Assembly (NCBI GenBank): GCA_019246665.1
Contig: JAFAQA010000197.1
Location: forward strand, 1-57,717
Source: Hyphomicrobiales bacterium
GTDB taxonomy: Bacteria; Pseudomonadota; Alphaproteobacteria; Rhizobiales; Beijerinckiaceae
Direction: 5' to 3'
DNA length: 57,717 nucleotides
The position numbers and the translations under genes are program-made. The notes beneath the pieces are model-generated. The model searched no databases. It worked only from the letters and a program-made list of their open reading frames with translations, and was not told the origin of the DNA. Below are positions 52,209-57,717 of the stretch, piece after piece (the first letter of the stretch is position 1; every line of letters starts with the position of its first letter).

Positions 52209-52819
52209 AGGCCGAGCTCCCTTTTCCAGGCCTTGAGCCAGGCCTCGCGGTCGGCCATGCCGGTAAGCCCCCCATTGATCACTTTCGTCTCGGCGCGGAT
52301 CTCGTCGCGATCGGCGAAACGATTGGCGTCACTTAGCATCCAGAACGCCGCGGCCACCGCGAGCGCGCTGTCGGGAGAGCTTGCAAGGTCAGGTGTTGCC
52401 TTCAGGTCGAGGCCGCAAGCTTTGCCGACACGCTCGTACATCGCCGCCCCAGTGAGGTCGATCAGGCCGCGTCCCCGATAGTTCCAGCCATCGTCAGTTC
52501 CTGGTCGATTCCCCATGCGCCCGTCATAAACCCTGTCAGCGAGAAGGCGTGGATTATGCGCATAGGGTTGTGCCGCGCCGATCGACGAGAAGCGCGCCGG
52601 CCACACCACATGCAGCCGCTCGGCACTGTAGTTGAGATTCTCCTCCAGCGCTGTTCCGCCCGCGCATTCGACGGAAGCCTGAGCCAGGAAATGCGAGAGG
52701 CGCTTCGCAGTGGTGATCTCGAATTTCGTGAGCACCGCGGGCGCCGCTGCGACTATCTTGTCGACCAGCGAGTGCGGCGCGCGAGGCCATCTTCGGTCAA
52801 GCATGTCAGCCGTGATCAT
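52205..52819 (-). CDS. GH19 (chitinase-fold) endolysin/lysozyme
   Basis: This 204-residue single-domain enzyme of glycoside hydrolase family 19 cleaves N-acetylglucosamine-containing polymers; phage and bacterial members act on peptidoglycan. The catalytic region is HFLAQASVECAGGTALEENLNYS (in part; the acid glutamate in VEC and another in EEN, ~residues 45-60). It is followed by NYRGRGLIDLTGAAMYERVG (~118-137), the hallmark of phage-type GH19 enzymes. No signal peptide is present, so export would need a holin, which the cassette may supply. ATG 52819 has AAGGA eight bases upstream; the longer in-frame reading to 53122 is not conserved-looking. It heads the cassette that runs down to 50663. 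Confidence 0.88.
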   Translation of the reverse strand: MITADMLDRRWPRAPHSLVDKIVAAAPAVLTKFEITTAKRLSHFLAQASVECAGGTALEENLNYSAERLHVVWPARFSSIGAAQPYAHNPRLLADRVYDGRMGNRPGTDDGWNYRGRGLIDLTGAAMYERVGKACGLDLKATPDLASSPDSALAVAAAFWMLSDANRFADRDEIRAETKVINGGLTGMADREAWLKAWKRELGL

Positions 52820-53200
52820 CACATAATCCTTCGTGTTGGGCCGGCCCGGAAGACCTGGTAACTCGAAGCCGCGGATGCTTCGCGATCCCACGGCACCGGG
52901 TGCGAGTATTGGGAATTTCCTGGCAAACTTTATTTCGAGATGACTCTCGGCGAGCCGCGGCTTCGCGCCTTCCGGCGGGATCAGCATGCGAAAGAGAAAC
53001 TTGTCCGGGACAGCCGCGCCGACGCGATTATTGACTTTGACTCGCCGGCGCTTGCGCGGGCAGGAGCGATCCCGACAAGGTTCGGGCCATCTCAGCCCGC
53101 AAGTGTCCCCGAAATGGCCCACAGTTGCAGAATCAAGGGAGAGGCGGCCATGGCGGTGAGCTCACCTGCTCCGCGACAACTGCGCGCTGGAGCTGCACAG

Positions 53201-53246
53201 AAAAGCGTCGGCCGCCGGAGCGCTCATCTCGAGCGCTCGGCGGCCG
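53201..53246 (-). terminator. Candidate terminator of the large repeat-protein gene
   Basis: CGGCCGCC-GAGCGCTC pairs with its reverse complement with one bulged G (53209-53246), forming a 16-bp stem. On the minus strand it is followed by ACGCTTTT, a weak T-tract. It lies ~50 bases after the gene stop. Confidence 0.55.
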
Positions 53247-53266
53247 GGTTGCAGGCCGATGCTTGT

Positions 53267-53289
53267 GCCGAGGGCCGGCGGCCCTCGGC
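53267..53289 (-). terminator. Second strong hairpin directly after the repeat-protein stop
   Basis: GCCGAGGGCC (53267-53276) and GGCCCTCGGC (53280-53289) form a 10-bp perfect stem with a three-base loop, only eight bases after the stop. No T-tract follows, so it may protect the 3' end or work together with the next hairpin. Confidence 0.45.
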
Positions 53290-53296
53290 GTTCATG

Positions 53297-56200
53297 TCAG
53301 ACGAAATCCGTCGGCTTCGAAAGCGTGTTCCAGGTGAGGGGCGGCGTTGCCGGAGTCCCCTGAAACGTGACCGGTGACACCGAGGCGATTTGCGCCCCAT
53401 TCATGCTCCATTCTTCCATCGCGCCGCTTGTGTTGCGCCACAGGATGTCGGAAGTGCCGTTCCCGTCAAAGTCGCCGATTTGCGCGATTTGCCAGGAGGA
53501 GTCGGGCATTGCCGGACTGCCTCCCAATGTCACTTGCTGTGAATTGGCGATTTGCGAGCCGTTCATCGTCCAGTCGATAAGCGTGCCGTTGCTGTTGCGC
53601 CACAAGATGTCCGCTTTGCCATCTCCATTGAAGTCGCCGATTCCCGCGACGCTCCAGTCCGAGCCTGGCGCTGCGGGCGAACCCCCGAGGGTGACCGCCT
53701 GCACCGAGCTGATTTGGGACCCATTCATGGTCCAGTCGATAAGCGAGCCGTTGGCGCTGCGCCATAAGATGTCCGCTTTGCCATCTCCATTGAAGTCACC
53801 AATTCCGGCGACGCTCCAGGAGGCATCGGGCGTCGCCGCTCCGCCCCCCAAGGTAACCTGCTGCGAAGCCGTCACCTGTGATCCGTTCATCGTCCAGTCG
53901 ACGAGTGAGCCGCTCGCGTTGCGCCACAAGATGTCGTCCTTGCCATCTCCGTTGAAGTCGCCGATCCCGGCGACATTCCACGTGCTGTCCGGCGTGGCCG
54001 GGCTCGCCCCGAAGGTCACCGTTTGGGACGAGGTGATCTGGGAGCCGTTCATGGTCCAGTCGACCAACGTTCCGCTCTGGTTGCGCCACAAGAGATCATT
54101 TGTGCCGTCACCGTTGAAGTCGCCCAAGCCTGCGACGCTCCAGGTGGGACCTGGTGCCGCAAGGCTTCCTTGGACGGTGACATAGTTCGATGCCACGACC
54201 TGCGCCCCATTCATGTTCCAGGCCGCGAGCAGACCTCCAGGGCCGTTCTGCCATTCCACATCGGCGCCGGGCACCGCCGGCGGCGACGGAAGAATGGTCG
54301 TGCCGCCCAAAGTTACCAGGGTGCCGGTGCCGCCGTCACTCGTCAGTTGGAACGTGCGGTTCCCGAGGGTCGAGTTCTGGAACTCGAGCGTCGCCACCTG
54401 GTTGAGGCCGTTGGTCACCTGCAGCAAGCCCGTCGACGGGTTGTATGTGAAGGCTGCTCCCGTCGAGGCGATGTTCTTGAGATCGACCTTGTCGCCGGTT
54501 ACGAAATCTTGGAGTTGCGGTCCCGTATAGGACGATGTTCCGACATTGCTGCCGAAGGTCGCCGCGTTGTCGATGAGCAACGCGCTGCCGATGCCTTGGA
54601 ACGCGATGCTCGCTGCGCCGAGGGTGCCCGCTATGTCGAGCGCGCCCCCATCGAACACGGAGGTCGTTGTGTTGGCGCCCGTGAGCGTCCAGCTTCCTCC
54701 GCCATCAACGGCAAGCGTCTGGAAATTGGCGAACGAGGCTCCGGTGGCACCAAGCCCGCCGATCGAGCCCGTGCCGCTGGCGAGCTCGAGCGTGTTCGCG
54801 GCGGTGCTGTTGGCAGCAACTTTTCCGGTGAACACCGCGGTCGGGTCCACGATCAGCCGATTGGTCCCGCTGCCGGTGAAGTCGACCGCATAGGTGGCGC
54901 CCGAGATCGTGCCGGCATTCGTCACCGTGTTCGCCGCGCCGGTCATGAAGACGCCGAACGCGCTCCCGCTGATCACGCCGCCCGCACTGTTCGTGACACT
55001 TCCGCCGCCTTCGATGTCGGCCCCCGCACCCGCTGTCGCGCTGATGTGGCCGGCATTGACAACGGTCGACGAAGCGCTCGTCGAGGCGAACACCCCCGCG
55101 GTTTGTCCGGTGACCACGCCAGTTGCGCTGTTCGTCACGCTCCCGCCTACGCCGAGAGACACGCCATGCGCGCCCGTGATGCTGCCGTTATTTGTGACCG
55201 TGCCCGCGGCGCCGGTCGTAAACACGCCGAAGCCGCCGCCCGTGATGACACCGCCCGAGCTGTTGGTGACGATGCCGCCGCCCCCGAGATCGACGCCGGC
55301 ACCGCTCGTTGCCGTGGCGGTGATATTGCCGGTATTGGTAACGGTGCCTGAAGACCCCGTGTTCACATAAACGCCATTGCTGCCGCCCGTGATCGTTCCA
55401 CCGGCAAGGTTGGTGACGGTGCCACCCTTGGAGAGATCGATCCCGTCGTATTTGGCGCTGGCGATATTGCCGCTGTTAAAGATCGTGCCGATCATCGCCA
55501 GGGTCGCAAGCGTGCTGGTGCTGCCGACAAACACCCCGAAGTTGCCACCCGTGATCGAGCCGCCCACATCATTTGTGAGGGTGCCGCCGCCCGCGAGATC
55601 GACGCCGGTGCTGCTCGTGGCGATCCCGGCGATGCTGCCGCTGTTCGTCACCGTCCCGGCCGCACGATACTTCACGTAAACGCCAGTGCTGCCGCCTGTG
55701 ATGTTGCCGCCGGCGGCATTCGTCACCATGCCGCCGAGGCCGAGAACGACGCCGTCGTAGATCGCGGCTGAGATGCTTCCCGAATTGCTGATCGTGCCCG
55801 CGCCGCCTTCGAGGAACGCGCCAAAAAAGGCGCCCGTTATGGTTCCCGTCGATGTGTTGGTGATGTTGCCGTTGTTCTCGAGATAAACACCGGTTCCGTT
55901 CGGCGCGACCGTGCCCGAGATCAGGCCCGAATTCGTCACTGTCCCAGGCAGATTCTTGAAGAAGACGCCCGCATTCCCTCCCGTGATCGTGCCGCCCTGA
56001 TTATTGGTCACGCTGCCGCCGCCGTCGATAAGGATGGTATGGACCGTCGCGGAAATAACCCCCGAATTGTCGACGTTGGTGGCGCCATTGTTTGACGTGT
56101 AGATGGCGGCGCCCGCGGTGCCGCTGCTCGTGATCGTGCCGCCAGAGGCATTCGTGATGCTGCCGCCGGCGAACAGCCCGATTCCGTCGTCGAAGGTGCC

Positions 56201-56662
56201 GGTCAGGGTGCCCGAATTGGAGATCGTTCCCGCGCTGCCGCTGATCCTGACGGCATCCTCGCCGGCCGTGATCGAGCTCGCGTTGGTGACCGACCCGCCG
56301 CCGCCGAGCGCCACGCCGTATCCGCCGCCGGAGATCGAGCCTTGGTTCGTGACGTTGCCCGAGCCGTTTTGAACGTAAATACCCGCGCCGACGCTGAGCC
56401 CCCCGCCATGGGTCCCGGAGCTTGTGATCACGCCGCCCACGCCGTTTGTCAGCGTGGTGCCGCCGCTCAGCTTGAATCCGTCGGCGGTTGCGGCCGAGAC
56501 GCTGCCGGAATTGCTCACCGTCCAGGCGGTGCCGCTCCCGTAAATGCTGGCCGCCGTGCCGGTGGCGGTGACGGTACCTGTCGAGGTGATGGTAAGAGGA
56601 TTGTCGGTATTCGGGTTGAGTGCAACCGGTCCGAGTGTGCTGGTGCTGATCGTCTTCGCCAT
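53297..56662 (-). CDS. Large secreted beta-helix/FG-GAP repeat protein, probable type I secretion substrate
   Basis: This 1121-residue protein is rich in Gly, Thr, Ser, Asn and Val. Residues ~1-640 consist of imperfect repeats of ~45 residues with the pattern GGTVTNxxGGxITGGxxGVY, expected to fold as a right-handed beta-helix like autotransporter passengers. Residues ~640-800 form a linker with VDGGGSWTLTGANTT and a DFVTGDKVDLKNI-like element. Residues ~805-1110 hold six FG-GAP/VCBS-type units of ~53 residues (GDFNGDGKADILWRNSNG, DWTMNGSQI), five with calcium-loop DxNxDG-type motifs. There is no Sec signal and no autotransporter barrel, so type I secretion is likely. The ABC exporter begins divergently at 57379. 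It may act in surface attachment or biofilm, but this is not shown. The start ATG 56662 (MAKTISTSTLG) is the first in frame. Confidence 0.88.
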   Translation of the reverse strand: MAKTISTSTLGPVALNPNTDNPLTITSTGTVTATGTAASIYGSGTAWTVSNSGSVSAATADGFKLSGGTTLTNGVGGVITSSGTHGGGLSVGAGIYVQNGSGNVTNQGSISGGGYGVALGGGGSVTNASSITAGEDAVRISGSAGTISNSGTLTGTFDDGIGLFAGGSITNASGGTITSSGTAGAAIYTSNNGATNVDNSGVISATVHTILIDGGGSVTNNQGGTITGGNAGVFFKNLPGTVTNSGLISGTVAPNGTGVYLENNGNITNTSTGTITGAFFGAFLEGGAGTISNSGSISAAIYDGVVLGLGGMVTNAAGGNITGGSTGVYVKYRAAGTVTNSGSIAGIATSSTGVDLAGGGTLTNDVGGSITGGNFGVFVGSTSTLATLAMIGTIFNSGNIASAKYDGIDLSKGGTVTNLAGGTITGGSNGVYVNTGSSGTVTNTGNITATATSGAGVDLGGGGIVTNSSGGVITGGGFGVFTTGAAGTVTNNGSITGAHGVSLGVGGSVTNSATGVVTGQTAGVFASTSASSTVVNAGHISATAGAGADIEGGGSVTNSAGGVISGSAFGVFMTGAANTVTNAGTISGATYAVDFTGSGTNRLIVDPTAVFTGKVAANSTAANTLELASGTGSIGGLGATGASFANFQTLAVDGGGSWTLTGANTTTSVFDGGALDIAGTLGAASIAFQGIGSALLIDNAATFGSNVGTSSYTGPQLQDFVTGDKVDLKNIASTGAAFTYNPSTGLLQVTNGLNQVATLEFQNSTLGNRTFQLTSDGGTGTLVTLGGTTILPSPPAVPGADVEWQNGPGGLLAAWNMNGAQVVASNYVTVQGSLAAPGPTWSVAGLGDFNGDGTNDLLWRNQSGTLVDWTMNGSQITSSQTVTFGASPATPDSTWNVAGIGDFNGDGKDDILWRNASGSLVDWTMNGSQVTASQQVTLGGGAATPDASWSVAGIGDFNGDGKADILWRSANGSLIDWTMNGSQISSVQAVTLGGSPAAPGSDWSVAGIGDFNGDGKADILWRNSNGTLIDWTMNGSQIANSQQVTLGGSPAMPDSSWQIAQIGDFDGNGTSDILWRNTSGAMEEWSMNGAQIASVSPVTFQGTPATPPLTWNTLSKPTDFV

Positions 56663-57378
56663 TTACCTCACCCTTTTTACCCCGGCAGTTCACTGAAGCG
56701 TCGTGGTTCGATCCACGAGCCCTTCGTCCCTCTGCAAGAACTCATCACGCTTTTGCATGAGGAGCTCGCCGTCTTTCGTGGGCACCCGCGACCGCCATGT
56801 TCGCCGTGGCGGCAGGGGCGTGTCGGTTGCGAAATTGTCGGGGTTTTCCCGGTCAATGCGCCCCCTCACGAACGAGAACGTCTCGGATAGTCGAATCGCG
56901 ATGTCGAGGAGGACGCTAATAGAAGCCGGGTCGATTGCGACCTGAAAATATGCATTACCACCCGGATGAAGTGGTGGTACGGAAAATACTCACAAATGGG
57001 TAGGCTTCCAAACTTGTTTGAAGCTTTTCGATGCTTCCGTATAATTGAATTCATTCCCTGATGTTTTGAATGTGAAATCACTCTTTTGGCTGCCAAGCTG
57101 CAGCAAAGCAAGGGTGGCCTTGCGAGATCGGGAGCCCGAGATCGAGGCTTGATGGATCAGGGTAGTTTCGTGGCGAATGGAGACGCAAAATTGAACGGCC
57201 GCGCGAGTTTTCGGTTCGAATAGGACGGTCCTTCTGAAGGAGAGAGATTCGAACTTCAATAGTGGCGATATTTTAATTCCTTATCCCTTTGAGTACTGCC
57301 TGGCGTGCCTACCCGTCAAAACTGCTTTGGAAGAAGCTTCTCTGGAATAAAACAGCGTCAAAGACCTGGGTCTGAAGA
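56663..57378. other. 716-bp divergent region between repeat protein and type I exporter
   Basis: No convincing gene is present. Short minus-strand readings at 56866-57111 and 56990-57259 lack good starts. The part 56940-57360 is visibly richer in A+T than the rest of the window, as expected for a divergent promoter region or for horizontally acquired DNA. An inverted repeat TACCACC (56956-56962)/GGTGGTA (56973-56979) may be a regulator site. No consensus promoter could be assigned. Confidence 0.5.
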
Positions 57379-57717
57379 ATGTCTGAGCTCAAACCGGAAG
57401 AATCCTTCGCGTCGCCGCTCGATCGTGGCCTCCTGGCCTTGTGCCAGATCGCCGCCTACTACCGCGTGGCGGCGGACCCAGCTCAGCTCCAGCATCAGCT
57501 CGGCGTTTTGGGGCGAGCCGCGCAAAGTGACGATATCGCGCGGGGCGCCAAGCTGTTGCAGCTCAAGGCGCGCGTGCTCAGCTGGCCTTCCGAGAAACGT
57601 CTCAAGCGCGCACCGACTCCCGCGCTCATCAAGCTCTCCGGCATCGGCTTCGTCATACTCGCCATGCCCGATCAAGACGGAAGGTTCCGCCTGATCGATC
57701 CGGTGCACCGCATCGCG
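57379..57717 (+). CDS. Type I secretion ABC exporter (HlyB-like) with C39-like domain, 3' end outside window
   Basis: The frame starting at ATG 57379 is open to the window end (113 codons). Its first 113 residues match the C39-like domain of HlyB-type exporters: LDRGLLALCQIAAYYRVAADP (in part), the QLQHQLGVLGRA segment, then IARGAKLLQLKARVLSW, and TPALIKLSGIGFVILAMPDQDGRFRLIDP (in part). The position of the catalytic cysteine of true C39 peptidases (DCG) is DRG here. It should therefore bind but not cleave substrates, as in HlyB (DYG). Membrane and ATPase domains lie beyond the window. The start has a weak ribosome-binding site. It is divergent from the large repeat protein, its likely cargo. 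Confidence 0.75.
   Translation, partial: MSELKPEESFASPLDRGLLALCQIAAYYRVAADPAQLQHQLGVLGRAAQSDDIARGAKLLQLKARVLSWPSEKRLKRAPTPALIKLSGIGFVILAMPDQDGRFRLIDPVHRIA

Larger units (their letters stand above)
52820..53296. other. 477-bp gap: endolysin promoter region and repeat-protein 3' end
   Basis: No gene is supported, although an unconserved in-frame extension of the GH19 gene reaches 53122. The region contains two strong inverted repeats at 53209-53246 and 53267-53289, listed as terminator features of the large minus-strand repeat protein. The remainder (52820-53200) should carry the promoter of the lysis-like cassette; I found no confident promoter match. Confidence 0.5.

Noticed and set aside
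52205-53122. Extended N-terminus of the GH19 enzyme
   Set aside because: The extra ~100 residues show no domain and no signal peptide; the ATG at 52819 has a ribosome-binding site and starts the conserved region.
54023-55351. 442-codon plus-strand reading opposite the large repeat protein
   Set aside because: Its periodicity simply mirrors the minus-strand repeats and it has no start signal or known domain.
56990-57259. Possible 89-residue minus-strand gene in the A+T-rich divergent region
   Set aside because: It would need a TTG start, lacks a ribosome-binding site and shows no recognisable family features.

Overview
The window is GC-rich DNA from an alphaproteobacterium, most likely of the order Hyphomicrobiales (Rhizobiales). 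The evidence for this is a PhyR-type general stress regulator, EcfG-like promoter sequences, the alphaproteobacterial form of SerC followed by a long SerA, ribosomal protein L21 with a helix-hairpin-helix tail, and a tiny basic protein in front of murA. I cannot name the genus. Nearly all the DNA reads as ordinary chromosome. The last 8 kb (50-57.7 kb) is more accessory in character.

Layout. 0-3 kb: the end of a nucleoside/simple-sugar ABC importer (ATPase and two permeases), then three 110-bp tandem repeats in a convergent gap. 3.4-8.4 kb (minus): an ABC-F protein and DNA polymerase I. 8.6-13.8 kb: small dimeric alpha-beta barrel proteins, a MetE-like methyltransferase, an Asp/Glu-racemase-family protein, a TauE-type exporter, an SDR and a hexapeptide acetyltransferase. 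14.1 kb: phyR. 15.5-17.2 kb: cysS behind a small cysteine-rich upstream reading frame. 17.2-21.8 kb: an oxidoreductase, leuD, a YeiH-type transporter and murA. 22-24.9 kb: serC-serA with a hairpin leader. 25-28.7 kb: xthA, then a cyclic-nucleotide-binding protein, an OmpR-type regulator and an ECF sigma/anti-sigma pair. 29-33.8 kb: a secreted TPR protein and the overlapping otsB-GH15-otsA operon. 33.8-37.9 kb: an Fsr-type efflux pump and the ribosomal genes rplU-rpmA followed by a GNAT gene. 38-49.7 kb: three further importer sets (NitT/TauT type, branched-chain amino acid type, oligopeptide type), tRNA-Leu(CAG) and an oxalate/formate-type MFS transporter. 49.9 kb: a periplasmic YbhB-type protein. 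50.6-52.8 kb: a phage-like lysis cassette with no phage structural genes. 53.3-57.7 kb: a 1121-residue repeat protein divergent from the start of a type I secretion ATPase.

How the genes fit together. Two sites match the EcfG consensus (GGAAC, 16-17 bases, CGTT). One lies upstream of phyR and one lies immediately before otsB, so the trehalose operon is probably under the PhyR/EcfG general stress response. The large repeat protein has no Sec signal, carries calcium-loop FG-GAP repeats, and sits opposite a type I secretion ATPase with a C39-like N-terminus, so the two probably form an exporter-substrate pair. The neighbouring cassette of GH19 endolysin, holin-like protein, lipoprotein and XhlA-like protein looks like a free-standing lysis or release module.

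The observations most worth checking are: DNA polymerase I with changed proofreading residues in two of three exonuclease motifs; the cysteine-rich leader before cysS; the EcfG sites; the phage-free lysis cassette; the secreted repeat protein and its exporter; and a near-perfect 32-bp palindrome between the TPR gene and the ECF sigma gene. All family assignments come from reading motifs by eye, with no database search.
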